Source: Limnoperna fortunei
Lineage: Eukaryota > Mollusca > Bivalvia > Mytilida > Modiolidae
Direction of reading: 5' to 3'
NCBI GenBank assembly: GCA_944474755.1
Contig: OX104117.1
Location: forward strand, 60,131,522-60,195,521
DNA: 64,000 nucleotides
Shown here: positions 10,505 to 23,644 of the stretch, in pieces
Position numbering within the stretch: the first letter of the stretch is position 1
Layout of the letters: each line of letters starts with the position of its first letter
The notes under the pieces: generated by a model
Seen by the model: the letters and a program-made list of their open reading frames with translations, nothing else
What the model was told of the DNA's origin: nothing
Database searches by the model: none
Program-made: the position numbers and the translations under genes

Positions 10505-12630
10505 ATATTGTTTTTAAATTTTGACTATCTTTTCCCAACATAAAATTCCGTTATAAGTGTGTGAATATCTAAGCAAATGATTCTATAATAATAATATACT
10601 GCTTCAACTAAATAACTTATCGTTTAATCGATACATCGCTCAAGATATTTGTATCGCCAAAAGTCGTGTATACTGGCTTAATTTTTTGTCTGAAGCGTAC
10701 ACGACACACGGACGCCATATTGTTTACGTTTGGCAACAACACAAAAATAGTTCCCCAACATTCGTCAGTCATCAAAGTATGGACGGATCTGGGAAATACT
10801 GTTTTAAGGCTTTTGACCAATCAAAAATGACTATAAACGTAAACAAATGTAAGATAAGAATTATTTAGCAGTGTACTAAAGATGGTAATATACTTAAGGT
10901 TCGCGTGGTCTTAAGTTTCAATAAAAATACCTTGTCAAGTTTTGCTGCGATATGACCTTTCCACTCTATTGTATGAGTCTTTAATGAGTTTAGGTTCATT
11001 CAGATATATACTATCGATCCAATGTTTTTAAGTCAACGGGATCAAAGACGTAAAGTGTCATCAAGAACAACGAAAAATAATTTGTATCATGAAACTTACA
11101 CTATCACAGCATGAAAACCGATAAAAATAGATTAAGAAAAACCACACAATTTCCTCTGTTACACCAAATTACAGGTAAATCAGTCCATTAAACCTAAATA
11201 ACAACGTCAACAAAGAGTTATTGTTATGTCATCGTCAAAGTTAAATTCAGGTGTCATGGCACGAATTTGTAATGTTTAGATACATGTATCGTGGTACAGG
11301 GATGGGTGAATATTGTTTTTATATAAGTTTGACCGATTTTCTATCTATACGACAAGAAAACATTGTTTTCTTTTTTCATAAGCATTCTATATGCCAACGC
11401 GGCATGCTTAACGGAATATGGTTTAAAATGTTTGCTTTGGAGAGAGAAGAAAATCAACGATTTGCGCTCTGGGTGCTTTCTCTGTACTAAATTTCACCGA
11501 CGGACATTAGAAACCGAAAACAATGCGATAAATTAGCGAACAGCTTCTATTTGATAAAACGAGATCAGCAGGTATTCATTAATCTGCAGTAATTTGCACG
11601 AGGGCGATTTTGCACGTCATGGTAATGCTCTCTCCAGGTTTGTTTAATTTTGTACAATTAAATATATACATTTACATCCCCCTTGTACTCGATGGGTCAA
11701 ACCTTGGGATGCGTCTCGGTACCCAGTCCGTTGAACGAAATAAGTCAGCTCGTCGTATTTGTTTAGTATGTAAATACATGAATCAAACAAATAAATACCA
11801 ACAATTGTATTAACACCCACTTAAATGGACAAATTATAAATCTATTTCATTCCATTATCTTTACATGATAGCAGTTATTTGATCTGACACAAACAATGAA
11901 ACCCATGTTAACCTGTAATGAAATAGACACGCAGCAACAGACAGGTAACGCACGATTTCAGAGAAAATAATACATTGTAAATGCAGAAATGGAAATGTTG
12001 AGTTATTGACTAAATTTTAATTTGAATTCGTTTTTGCTTTTTTCATATTTTTGTTCATAGAATCACATAAAACTGATCAAGGACCACGCATGATTTATTG
12101 TAAATATACACTCTAGGTCAGGGGCAAAGTCCAACTTCTTGTTTTGCAGTCGTGAACTAATGATGTATTATTTACTGCCTATTCCATATCCTGCAGTACG
12201 GACAAACTTGGAATATTAACAAACCCAAAAATGCATTCATACTTTATTTTATTTATATCCAGTTTTATATCAAATAGTGAAGAACCTGCATTAACACAAA
12301 ACCAAAGAATTCATATTGTTAAGGTCGACAAGGTCACGGTCACGATTGCATCTGTTGTGTTCCTATATTGACGTGTTCAAAGAAATAGTCTTGTAAATAT
12401 TTGTAATTTATCGTAGCGGCTATATAACAACCAGCTCATGAAATGGCTATCATTCACAGGTTCACACACAAGAGGTGACGATTGGACATAGAAAGTTTGA
12501 TATAATTTCAGATTTTGCTACCTTTTTATGTGTATTTTTTAACTAAACATTTAAAAAATTTAGATCTGAATAATTATGTAAAAAGCGCGTTATATTGTGG
12601 TGTTCTGCAACTTTCAATGCGGAATCATAC
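10505..12630. other. No recognised feature
   Basis: Short open frames (10686-10868, 11251-11490, 11610-11813) lack domain similarity. I see no convincing exon or repeat. Confidence 0.5.
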
Positions 12631-12635
12631 ATGAT

Positions 12636-12705
12636 TTTATTGATTTGTGTAAAACGTCCAGGAAGCAATATTTCAGCTATATTCTGGACGTGATAAATTG
12701 AACGT
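12636..12705 (-). mobile_element. SINE 3' tail fragment
   Basis: GTAAAACGTCCAGGAAGCA and ATATTTCAGCTATATTCTGG match the complement of the shared SINE-G/SINE-T tail. Only the last 70 bp or so remain. Confidence 0.6.
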
Positions 12706-13892
12706 TAGTGTGAAATATGCACTGGAAATATGGAATTGATACATCGACTTCGCAAAAACATGTAGTGAAACTAATTACTTTTTCGGAGACGTTGAGGATA
12801 CAGTTCTTAATGTGAAAATGCAATGATTGGCTCATTTAACAATTACTTTGTTCTTCATTTATGTTTCAGAAAAACAATATAGGTGGATATTGTTCCTTCC
12901 TTTTAAAATGTTAAAAGCTTGCTTTTTCTATTTTCTAAGAAAATTACGTTGATGCATGACACAAAGATAGCAGCTATTTTAGAAACTGTTGATTTTTAGC
13001 TATCATGTACTTGGCACCGACTTGAACTTAATATCCCAATCCAAGAAAATAAAGCTATATAATTTAAACAATAAATTCTTCTAAAATCTTCAATCTGAAA
13101 AGAATATACTTATATTTTTTTATTCCATTTCACTAAGCTCTACGATATTTATCCAATATTTGCTTCATGTATAGAGGGCATTGTCATGATATCTTGACTG
13201 CACAAGGGAGAGTGGTATAGACCGAAGCACTGATTATACACCAGCCAAAGGCGAGGGCATTATCAATGTTGAAGGCAATACAGAGTAAGAATAAAGCATA
13301 CACAAACATCACTTAAGAACTGAAAGCATTCTATTAAAATTTCATTGACTATGAAAACGTTGACCGAAGCCCGTTTTCAATGAAGCGGTACCAATGAAGC
13401 GCGACGCTTCATGATGAAAATGTGCCTCGGTAACGCTTTCAAACGAAAATGAAACTTCGAAAAAATGCAGTCAATAAGTTCCTCCGCGTTGTTTGTTTAC
13501 TGTGGACGTCGTTAAGAAAACGCGTGCTCTTCATGGCTACCTGTTTCATTGATAAGAACAAATAAGAGAGCATTTCCGACTGGCTGGAAAAAGCCACAAA
13601 ATGTAATAAAAGGTTGACTTGAAAACCTGTTTTCCGGTTTTTCGCCACTTTTTAAATCGCTTATATTTAAAAATAACGCGACTTTATCATTATATTTTGC
13701 TTATCATTTTTTCAGATGTATTAAACTTAACAAATCTGAACATCTTGCGGCTCTTTCGTCATGGGTTCGTATAGGCGGAAATAGCCGAGGTGATCCGATT
13801 GTGTAACCTTGTTATTTACAGCTGACTTGAATGATTTCACTTCATGCTACTTTCAGCATTTGCGTCGAGTTTTTATTTGGGACTAAGGATGA

Positions 13893-14037
13893 AGTATCCC
13901 GTTGGTTCCCCCCCCTCACCTTCGGCAGGAAAACTGGCAAGCTTTGTCAATAAGTCCACCACACCCTACCCTCAGTAAGGCTTGAACTGACACTCTCAGT
14001 ACGTAACTACCGTGACTTCTCGGCCAACGAGGCCGGG
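13893..14037 (-). mobile_element. SINE-T 5' fragment
   Basis: Minus-strand head and body only: CCTTCGGCAGGAAAACTGGC, GGCTTGAACTGACACTC (box B complement, mutated) and TTCTCGGCCAACGAGGCCGG. The tail is replaced by a C-run. Confidence 0.75.
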
Positions 14038-15126
14038 TGTCAATATTAGGAGGAGAAATCGTTACTTAAATTTTAATTTGATAAAAAAAGATACCTGAAG
14101 TATATTTAAAATGACATGTAACTTTTCAAGTTCATGACAGTATACAGTACATAATATTTGCATACATAATCATTATTAACATACAACATAATTTTTTTAT
14201 ATTCTGCAGTTTCAACATAATTATAATTAAGGACGTATACAAATTTAATTAATCTTAAGTCTTGCGCCGTTTGAATGTAATTTAAATAATTATTACAGAG
14301 ATATTATGCATATCAAGTTTTCAAATATTTGTAATATTACCCTGAATTTAACCTTATGCACATGAAAAGGTGTAATATTACTTTGTATTTACCCCTCGAT
14401 GCACATTTTAGGCATACAATTACTTGAACTTGCAATTAATACTATTGTATGGAAGTACATTTTCCGTATTAAATCATGGTTACTTCTAGAAGAAATAACT
14501 TAATTAGATTTTTTTTAATTATTGCACCCGTTACACGCGCAAAAAGAATGCAGGTACAGTTTTAATAGTTGTAGATGTATTTGTTTGTTCAGCTACACTC
14601 ATTGGTCCGTCCAAGTCGATTTGACAAACTTACCTTAGTGCTAAGAATATACAAACCCCCCCCCCCATAATCTTCGAAATTATGATGACAAGTCTACAGG
14701 TCAGTGAATGTTTAGGTATGGCGAGAACTGTTTTACTTTTCGTAAAATTTTAGTAAACTTACTGACCACAATGCCTCAAACACAAAAGTCAACGAAGTCT
14801 TCAAACAACCAAACGAGTCCAAGTTCTATCTTTCTCAGGGACAAACAATTTGCTTTCAGATGCGCAGTGGGAGTGATTTTAAGCTTAGGAAGAAAGATAT
14901 TGCAAATGCTGCAGTAAACACGGGAGTTTATCAAATGTTTTATTTTGTCAGATTAGATATAAAAAGTCGTTTTTGTTTTGTTTTTCTTAAATCCCAGTTA
15001 CAATTGTTAAAAAATTGAACACTAAAGTTGTACAAAGTTTGAAGACATGCTTGGTACACCTGTACCTATGACCGAACTCTCAACACTTACCAGCAATTGT
15101 ACGACATATCGTCGAATTCGAATGGT

Positions 15127-15385
15127 GACCTCGGTGACCAAGTGGTTAAGGTAGTCGTAATCTGTATACATTGATCATTGGAGTGTCAAAACTGGGGTTA
15201 CAAGTTAAAGTACAAGTTCAACTTTGGTCAGGGTGAGCTTGGTTTTAATATTAACTGACAAAGATTGACCGATCTCCGGCCGATGTTTTCACCGGGTACT
15301 CCGTTTCTTCCATATAAACTGGACGCCATAATGTGTAGCTCAAAAATTTATGAAAGTGACATAAGGCCTAAATAAACAAACAAAC
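15127..15385 (+). mobile_element. SINE-T copy, first of an inverted pair
   Basis: A diverged plus-strand copy: ACCTCGGTGACCAAGTGGTT head, box B mutated (ACTGGGGTTACAAGT), a body with CACCGGGTACTCCG and ACTGGACGCCATAATGTG, ending in an (AAAC)n run. It faces the minus-strand copy at 15412, tail to tail. Confidence 0.8.
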
Positions 15386-15411
15386 AAAAAGAATTTGGAT
15401 GACTTAGCTTG

Positions 15412-15667
15412 TTTATTTGAATGGTGTTTAATGCCACTTTCAGCAATTATTCAGCTTTATCATGGCGTCAAGTGGGAGAAACTGGAGTACACGGAGAAAA
15501 CCCTCGATCATCGAAAGGAAAACTGACAATCCTGGTCAATTAAAATTAGAGTTGAGCGCACCCTGTCAGCACTAAGACTCGAACCCGCAACCTCAGTGTC
15601 GACAGACCCCGTGATCAATGGTAGACGAACTACATGTATCTAAACCACTCTGCCACCGAGGCCCCGG
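15412..15667 (-). mobile_element. SINE-T copy, second of an inverted pair
   Basis: A minus-strand copy. From the plus strand: GGTGTTTAATGCCACTTTC tail, TTATCATGGCGTCAAG, GTACACGGAGAAAACCC, GACTCGAACCCGCAACCTC (box B complement) and ACTCTGCCACCGAGGCC (head complement). Its tail abuts the tail of the plus-strand copy ending at about 15385. Confidence 0.85.
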
Positions 15668-16178
15668 TGGGAAAGGGTATTTTATTCTTATCCAGTTAAG
15701 TCAATAATGCTGTGTATATTTCTTTGATATAATTCTGAATGGTCCAAACTTAAAAATCATTACTTCCTATAATTCGAAACCATTTTGAAATTATAATATC
15801 ATCTTCATCATAAAACCTCGCTTTCCTTGTTATTGTCCTATACGGTTGCGTTTTTTCTTCCTCTTTCTCGCCCTAAAGAAGGTCTTTTGATCGAAAGTGA
15901 TCGGGCCCCTCTCCACTGTTGTGGAATTTTTAATTTTATTTTTTTTTCGTTTTGATTTTAACGTTTAACCTTGTGGTTTACTTGACCTTTATATATTGTA
16001 TTATCAATATTTCGCCACCACACAACTTTCATTATTATAAAATTGTTAAGCACAAACCAATATTAACAGTCTGTTATAAAGACTTTATTTAATGTAAACT
16101 CGTTAATTTGATAGATTTACCGACCATTACTTTCAATCCACTTGAAACATACTACATCGTTAAAAGGAAGTTGCCTGA

Positions 16179-16220
16179 TAAATTTTCCCATCTACAGGGT
16201 AAATTTTCCCACCTACAGGG
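16179..16220 (+). repeat. 21-bp tandem duplication
   Basis: TAAATTTTCCCATCTACAGG G repeats once with one change (CACCTACAGG). Confidence 0.85.
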
Positions 16221-16693
16221 TACGTATGGAAATCAATATCAAAATTCAAATTACTAGTAACTTAAAATCTAATGTTATCACATATAGCATTTTGATGGAG
16301 CTGACAATCTTTGAAAAAAAAACGATTTGATTTTTTTAATCTGCAAACAACAGATATCATTTAAACGTGAGCAAAATCAAATAAAAGTTCATTTTCTTGG
16401 TTAATATAATAAATTGATTCAGTGAACTTAAATATTTTAAGAACATTTGTTTTCAAAAGTTACTTTTAAGCTTACCTTGGATTTAAACTACACACATAAC
16501 CAGATTGTAACAAACTGTTGCACAAAACCGTAAATTATGTATAACAAATACTTCTATTTTCATGGTATATTTTTAAAAAGTTTTCTTCAAATTACTGACC
16601 ATACCATAAGCCAATTTAACTGCTTTATAGTCGGAGAATCAATTCAAAGCTTTTCAGACATCCCCAAACTCCCATCACAGATTTAAAAAAGGG

Positions 16694-16720
16694 TAGGACG
16701 GCAGAGGATTCTCGGACTAA
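16694..16720 (+). repeat. Solo terminus of the 3040 hairpin MITE family
   Basis: GACGGCAGAGGATTCTCGGA followed by CTA is the right end of the 3040-3144 element. No matching left arm is visible upstream, so this is a truncated copy. Confidence 0.7.
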
Positions 16721-19395
16721 CTTGTATATAGCCTTGTATATACTCTTTTAATGTGGACAAGTGTTTTGGTGGAGTAATAGGGAAGGAGTCCGCGAGAACA
16801 ACTAGCCTGGGTGTAAGTTAAATGGCAATTTTATCCCATCAAGTTAAGACTCAAGTTGACATCCAGAAACAAAGATAAAAAGGTTGCTTTCAACTACCAA
16901 ATTCTAGCCGGGCTACAAGTCTTGCGAACCACTCACAAGGCGCATTATTTGTAAGTCCCTTGTGACTGTGCGACACATTTTCATGACTGATTAATGCACT
17001 TCCACTATACGAATAGTATAAAACTGTCAAGCTTGAACAATTAAAATCACTGACTGTCATTATCCTGCAATTTATATACAAATGACAAGCATTATAGAAA
17101 ACCTCACGTTTCGATATGTCCATTTGCTTTTTTCCAAAAGAGGTAAAGCGTTTTAAATGGGATGCTCTAAATTAACGACATAAACATAATTATTTATTTG
17201 CACTTAATTTACTTTATGCAGAAACAAACAGAAACGTACATATGAAGGTGTAAATGTGCTTGAAAATTTACAAAACAGCTGGAAGGCTACAACAGAATAA
17301 TGTGTCTAATTTTATTCCTTAAATCAAGATCACCTAGAGGCTATTGATTATAACGTCCACGGCAGTATGTTTGTGTTAAATAACATTTAAAAATGAACAG
17401 ATTTTTTTTTGTTTTATTTGAAAGAATTAAAAAAGTTTCGTATAATAGGAAATCTAGGTATATTAAATTATTTCATATTTGAGTTTTCGCGTTGTTAAAG
17501 AAAACGTTTAATAGATCAAGATAAGTGTGTGCGAATCTTGTCAAATAATCAATCTTTACATATCTTTTGTTGCCTGAAAACCTACATAACACGGTGTCAA
17601 AGTATCACTTCATATTATAATAAATATTATTCATTGTCGTTTATTGAAGTAATTGACATATTGAATGATGAAAAGTACATTTCGTCCTTTTCTACATTTG
17701 ACATTTTCAGAGAAAGTATAATAAATATCTTTGTTGAAATACTAACTTCAAACTTAAACAATATTTTGACTATTGGCCCACCAATTCTGTTTTTTGTGTT
17801 ATTACTGTCGGTTTACGCTATTCATAATAAAATTATATGGGGTCAAGTGCAATATAAATGATTATTTATACCATACATCAATATTTTTTAGATACCACAC
17901 AGGCATATGTAAAGATATAAATGTTTATTTACATACTTGGTCATTCACCAATCGTTTATATAATTTAACATTACCTTTGAAACACACCTTTATGAATTTT
18001 AAATCAGCCTTGCCTTTACAAGTCAAATGTCAGCAACTGTCAGCAAATCTTGACAACCATATTAATCAGGTCGCTGGATTTTAATTGCAAGAAAAGTAAG
18101 TAAAAATAAGACTTACCAATTTCTTTGATCTTTTAATCACTCAAAATTAAATTGCATTCAACACACATTTTAAATATCCAAAATATAACAAACTTCATGA
18201 AAACAGTCCAGTTGTACCACTGCGGTTAATACTAGCTCTGTTCGTGTCAGCTATTAATCATTTGGTGACAGTCGCCCGGGGCAGTTCCTTCTGTTCAACG
18301 AGAAAAGAAACAAAATTATTACGAATTCATAAATTTTATGCAAACGAATGCACTGTTATGTATACTTAAAATATTATACATGTCTTTTGAAGATGAATAG
18401 ATAAAAACAATTAAATCACATCTGTTTTCTGCATAGATTCAAAGATTATTATTAAGATCGGCAGAATTAAAATAGCAATATACATTTAAAATTGCGTGTA
18501 TGTTTCTGTAATTTACAAATAGATTTCTGTCGGTGAAATCCGACAAATGTTCTCCGTCACTGAAACAAACAACTTCGATAGAATTACATCCGATAAAGTG
18601 TATTGTCAACCAAATAAATGCTATTACCTTTCATGGTCTTTGTGACAAGAATAGGTTTACACAAATTATGTAGTTCTTTTCACAAGCAGTCGTGAAAACT
18701 CGTATCCTAGTTAAAACTATTTTTAATAATGCAAAATTATGATATAAACATCTTAACAAGACCTTAAACATCAACCAATACGAGTAAAATCCAATAATAT
18801 ACTGCCCTTTCTCCACTCTTCATTGACTAAAGAAAAGCAAATATTTTATTAGTCGGATCAATGTCTTGTTCCACCTTCAAAAGGTTTGTAAATATTTTGG
18901 AGAGTTGATTTTGACCTCTACATGAGATTTTTCTCTAAGAGCGATTGATCTAGTTTTTTCAGTATGTAAAATTTCGAGGCTATGCAAACAAATTGATAGG
19001 CACATATTTTTGGTGCGTGATTACTTAAATTTGTATATATCTCCAAAATTAGAAAGATGAAGGGCTGTTAAGTATGGCACTTAATGTCAATGATATATAT
19101 ATAAATATACTGATTTAAATATTATAGCTTATTTTATGTCTTACAAACAAAAACTAATTTTGTATCCCTAGTTATCTTTGTTATAGGCACGTACATTATT
19201 CGTAGATTCTCTAAGTTTAAGGGGCCTAAATAAAAAAAGTTATGAAATCTTTGTAAAAAATAGTATCCATAGTACAGTAGTCGTATAAGCAACTATTAAC
19301 TTTATAAACAATTTTGAAAGGAATCCGACCAAGAACAATTACAAATGCTAATAAAGACCATACACACAATCCATAAACAAAAAAACAGAAAGATA

Positions 19396-19460
19396 GTAAC
19401 CCGAACCCAATAAAAACCATGGGTGCACGCATGTGCTCCGGACGAGTAAGCAGAGCCTGC
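19396..19460 (+). repeat. Dispersed repeat fragment, copy 2
   Basis: GTAACCCGAACCCAATAAAA, ACCATGGGTGCACGCATGTG and CTCCGGACGAGTAAGCAGAG; homologous to 3215-3275. Family not identified. Confidence 0.5.
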
Positions 19461-19683
19461 CTCTTATTATACATTGATATTCCAATAGTGTTTTTATACA
19501 GGAAATATTCGCTATGTATCGTTTAGTTGCTTTAAAGTAAACCGAAAAAGGAAATGTCCCAACATGATAGAGAATTCCTTTAGAAATTCACATGCAAAAA
19601 CATTAACGGAATTACACACTATAGAGCAGTGTGCGACAATGTTTTCACGGAATTATGAATATAAGACTTGAAACATTCCGCTA

Positions 19684-20001
19684 TGACCATACTGAATGGC
19701 TCCCAGTGCGCGACCAACGCAGCTAATCAGTGCATCCCCAGGTGGTGGGTAGGTGAAGCATTCCCGTTACGGTGTTGTCAGGTTATATTACGGAAAGCCT
19801 GACCGTTAATGGTAGGATGGATTTGTTTGGAGAGTGCTACAATTCTTGCACAATTAAAACCTTTTCTTAATATAAAAATGAGAGGCTCACAGTAGCCCAT
19901 ACAAAAGGTTAAATTCTCCACCCATACCAATTACTTCCTAATTTTCCAGTGGCAGTCACAATTATGTTCCGGATAATTCATCATATTGTTTGCTTGAGGT
20001 T

Positions 20002-20066
<65 letters not shown>

Positions 20067-20093
20067 TAATCAATCAATCAATCAATCAATCAC
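19684..20093 (+). mobile_element. SINE-G copy with an expanded AATC tail
   Basis: A plus-strand copy: CTCCCAGTGCGCGACC, GTTGTCAGGTTATATTACGG, AAAGCCTGACCG, GAGAGTGCTACAATTCTTGC, TTTTCCAGTGGCAGTCACAA, then a (CAAT)n tail grown to about 90 bp. The 3' AGCTGAAATATTGC segment seems deleted. Confidence 0.75.
20005..20093 (+). repeat. (AATC)n microsatellite
   Basis: About 22 units with one interruption (AATTAATC). It forms the expanded tail of the SINE-G copy at 19684. Confidence 0.95.
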
Positions 20094-20204
20094 GTTAAAA
20101 CAAAACGTTCAAGGAACTTCACGCGTAAAACCTGCATCCGCAGACCACTTGTCTTTAAAAACGACGCTTTATTTTATGCAAGATGTATTTTGATTACCAT
20201 TCGT

Positions 20205-20313
20205 TCTTAGGCACCCTGCCTGCAGTAAGAGTCGAAACCGTAATCTTAGTGCTGACAGACCACGTGATCAATAGTAAATGAACTACTGTAACTACGCGGC
20301 CACCGAGGCCTCC
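20205..20313 (-). mobile_element. SINE-T 5' fragment
   Basis: A minus-strand head fragment: CTGCAGTAAGAGTCGAAACC, GACAGACCACGTGATCAATA and GCGGCCACCGAGGCCTCC. The rest of the element is missing. A degenerate tandem repeat begins immediately after the head. Confidence 0.75.
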
Positions 20314-20590
20314 TACTTAATCTGAAGTTCCGAAAGACCTTACCGCAATTATAGAAGCCTCCGTAATAAACAATAATTACGCTAACACAGACTCCATCTA
20401 AAATCTGAATTTCAAGAAGACCAATTACCTTACCGCCAATATACAAGCCTCCGTAATAACCATAAAAACGCCAACACAGAATCCTAATAAATCTTAAGTT
20501 CCATAAGGGTGATTTCCTTACCGCCAGTTTAGGAGCCCGTAAGAAACCATATTAACACCCACATAGAATCCTGATCACAAGAAAAAAAAT
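20310..20590 (+). repeat. Degenerate tandem repeat of about 90-95 bp, 3 units
   Basis: CCTTACCGCAATTATAGAAG, CCTTACCGCCAATATACAAG and CCTTACCGCCAGTTTAGGAG each precede CCTCCGTAATAA or a variant and an AACACAGAATCC box. The array follows a SINE-T head directly. Confidence 0.65.
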
Positions 20591-21110
20591 TTATATTGAT
20601 CCAAGGCCATCGCGGCGCTTCCACACACATACGAAACAACGACAAAAACAGTAAAACGTCAGAACAGCTGATGTTTCGAACAGATATAACTTTAAAAAAA
20701 AATTGCAATAAATATGTACTTTATCGAATCATTATAATCATTAATAAATAACTGTAATGTTTATATCAAACCGATAAAACTTATGTATTTTAGCAATTAC
20801 TTCAAACACATGACGGATATAATTTTGGTCTATATTCAGAGAACACACACCATCGTCATTTCACAGTGGAAATATACTAGTGACGTAACAGATTTTGGGA
20901 GACCTTGTACCTTCAATATAAAAAAGAACTCATGCTATATAAACTACTCAGCAGTCTTCTTCACATTCAAATTTTGAAGAAAAGATGTATGAATGAAAAA
21001 CAAACGCACCAAAATCAGTACACAAACGAAGTTGATTTAACCTCGTCTTTGAAGAAACGACCGAAGTGACATTTGGATGTATCCGTACGTTGGTCTTATT
21101 GTTAAACGAG

Positions 21111-21345
21111 ATCTGTGGCCGAGTGGTTAAGGTAGTTCGTCTACTACTACTCACGTGATCTGTCAACACTGAGCTTGCGCGTTCGAGTATATCATTGTGC
21201 GCTCCAATCTTAAGAAGGTTGCCAGTTTTCCCACCGAAGGTTTGGGGTTTTTCTCCGGGTAATCCGGCTACCTACCCCAATAACAACTGGACGAAGATGA
21301 AAAATTGCAGAAAGTGGAGTTAAACACCATTCAGACAAGCAACAA
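21111..21345 (+). mobile_element. SINE-T copy
   Basis: A plus-strand copy with an intact box A region (TGGCCGAGTGGTTAAGG), a mutated box B (CTTGCGCGTTCGAGTAT), the CCGAAGG..TTCTCCGGGTAAT body and the tail AGTGGAGTTAAACACC. A small internal deletion removes part of the usual box B to CTTAAT spacer. Confidence 0.85.
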
Positions 21346-21404
21346 CCAAACATATTGTTAAAAGTTCAAATATACGCGGTTCGACGAATTAGTGGCGCTC
21401 AAAT

Positions 21405-21533
21405 TGTTTAAATGGGGAAAACACCACTTTCAGCAATTTTCAGAGACTTGGACCTGCAACCTTAGTTCTGACAATCTTTAGTATTGTAGATCCATAGTAG
21501 ATTACTAACTACCTTAACAACTCTGCCACTTAA
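21405..21533 (-). mobile_element. SINE-T, internally deleted
   Basis: A minus-strand copy keeping the tail (AACACCACTTTCAGCAATTT) and the head complement (CTTGGACCTGCAACCTTAG and AACAACTCTGCCACTT) but lacking the body between them. It lies in inverted orientation just after the copy at 21111. Confidence 0.65.
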
Positions 21534-22129
21534 ATAAAGAGCTTATACGACCAAAATTTCAAACCTTAAGCAAAAAATCCGACAAGGCCACCAACATCTT
21601 GAAAACGGAAATACATCAGAATTCAAAACATTTTAGCAATATGAGGACAGTAAATTTAATTTAAGAAACTGCCTTATCAATGAACGAATTAATGATATCG
21701 GCAGTAACAGTCCTCCAGCTAAGGTATGGACAAGGCGAATGCAAAAACTGTTAAATATACCTAAGGTATATACACGTTAAATATAACTACGCAAGAAATG
21801 AAAATGAACATATTGACTGATGTACTGTAATTCTGTACTAACGAAACCCACGTTTTGTGTATTGTTTTCAAAACCCATTGCTCCAGTCAATGATTTCGAC
21901 ATACTGAAGCGAAAGCAAATTAAAAAAAACCCACTATTTTAAACAATAAGCTAATGTAATGCTTAGCTTGAAGTCAGCACCAGCCATCGATTTCCTCGTC
22001 ATGCAGTTCTGCAGGTAGTCTGATTTCAAATGCTAATAAAACAATGTTAATGCATTAAATGACAGCAGAATAGTACTGCTTGATCCTATTACTGATATCG
22101 TTAAATGAACTACAGAGAGTGGGTGGTTT

Positions 22130-22545
22130 TAAATAGTCGGACGTCGGTACAAGAATCAAGAAACTATTATTTGTACTTTTTCTAATCAAAATATTGACGA
22201 TGAATGCAACTTCTTTTTACATAGGGATCATAATCTCATATTTAGAAATAAACTATTATTAGATTTTAATATTGTAAATGAAACTAGTAATACCTCTGAT
22301 CAAGACAATTTAATCAAAATACTCTTTCCGACAAATTTTCGGCAAACTCAGTCTTGCCTCCTTTATAAAACGGTCATCAGAACTGAGGATAGGAGACTCA
22401 TATTTATTTTGTTTTCTACTAACTACAGGAAAGCAAAAATACGGAGGAGACTTTTAGTCAACAATATGACTCATTCTATACTGTCACATATAAATTGGAA
22501 TTTGACACAGGGGAAAGATTTGTGTATGAAAATAATGTATAAATT
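22130..22545 (+). pseudogene. Possible LINE C-terminal fragment
   Basis: One frame reads CTFSNQNIDDECNFFLHRDH then NLIFRNKLLLDFN, reminiscent of the Cys-rich C-terminal knuckle of CR1/L2-like ORF2 (C..C..DExHFxxxC). After that, LLYKTVIRTEDRRLIFILFS is not recognised. Only weak resemblance. Confidence 0.3.
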
Positions 22546-22822
22546 ATAACATGCATCTACAATACCAACTATGTTTTGCAAAAAACCAAACATCTGCATA
22601 TTCACTGAAAAACCAATACACTAATGAAATTAACTCTTTAGACATTGAAGATAACTGCCCCACCGGGACCATAAAATGATTTTGTTTTATTTGCAAATAA
22701 TTGATATTTACAATAAATTTATCTTGCATTTACTTATTGATTTATCGTTACTGTTCAGAGAATACTTTTTACTCGACTTCGTATTATATGACATATGACA
22801 ATGTCTGTCAATGGGACAAATT

Positions 22823-23570
22823 ACTCAGTTTCCCTTGTTTCGCCTGTCTATCGCTACTGGATTAGTTACTCGGTTTCCATTGTTTCGCCCTTCTGTCGCT
22901 AGTGGACTTATTACTCAGTTTCCTTTGTTTCGCTCGTCTGTCGCTAGTGGACTTGTTACTCAGTTTACATTGTTTCGGCCGTCTGTCTCTAGTGGACTTA
23001 TTACTCAGTTTCCTTTGTTTCGCCCGTTTGTCGCTAGTGGACTTGTTACTCGGTTTACATTGTTTCGGCCGTCTGTCTCTAGTGGTCTTGTTACTCAGTT
23101 TACATTGTTTCGGCCGTCTGTCTCTAGTGGACTTATTACTCAGTTTCCTTTGTTTCGCCCGTCTGTCGCTAGTGGACTTGTTACCCAGTTTACATTGTTT
23201 CGCCCGTCTGTCTCTAGTGTACTTATTACTCAGTTTCCTTTGTTTCGCCCGTCTGTCTCTAGTGCACTAATTACTCAATTTCCATTGTTTCGCCCGTCAG
23301 TCCCTAGTGGAGTTAATAATCAGTTTACATTGTTTTGCCCTTCTGTCGCCTTTGAACTTATTACTAAGTTTACATGGTTTCGCCCGTATGTCGTTAGTGG
23401 ACCAATTTCCCTTGTTCCTCTCGTCTGTCGCTGGTTTTTTTATCTCAGTTTCCCTTGTTACGCCCGTCTGTCTCTAGTGGACTTTTTACTCAGTTTCTCT
23501 TGTTTCGCCCGTCTGTCGCTAATGGATTAGTTTTCAGTTTCCGGCTGTAGCTATAGTTACTCAATTTGCC
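22823..23570 (+). repeat. 45-bp minisatellite, about 16 units
   Basis: The unit is ACTCAGTTTCCTTTGTTTCG plus CCCGTCTGTCGCTAGTGGACTTATT in two subtypes (CCTTTG..GTCGCT and ACATTG..GTCTCT) that partly alternate. The 45-bp period keeps a 239-codon frame open (22811-23530). This is probably accidental: other frames are also open, and no start context or domain is seen. Confidence 0.88.
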
Positions 23571-23644
23571 TCGTTTTATCTATTGTAATGTTTTGTTTTT
23601 GTAGATAGCATTTAGTATTACGAATTCTAGTCCATTCAGATTTT

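Larger units (their letters stand above)
16221..19680. other. Mostly unannotated; one solo MITE terminus and one repeat fragment
   Basis: Contains the MITE terminus at 16694 and the repeat fragment at 19396. Two overlapping AT-rich frames (17529-17861 and 17773-18084; up to 110 codons) have no recognised motif and biased Ile/Asn/Ser/Tyr composition expected of AT-rich noncoding DNA. Confidence 0.5.

Noticed and set aside
14708..14917. 69-codon frame rich in Ser/Gln/Thr
   Set aside because: Short, single, no known motif or repeat copy.
17529..18084. Overlapping AT-rich frames of 110 and 103 codons
   Set aside because: Composition is that of translated AT-rich noncoding DNA; no motif, no splice sites supporting an exon.
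22811..23530. 239-codon frame with 15-residue repeats
   Set aside because: By-product of the 45-bp period; a second frame is open as well, and no signal, domain or splice context is seen.
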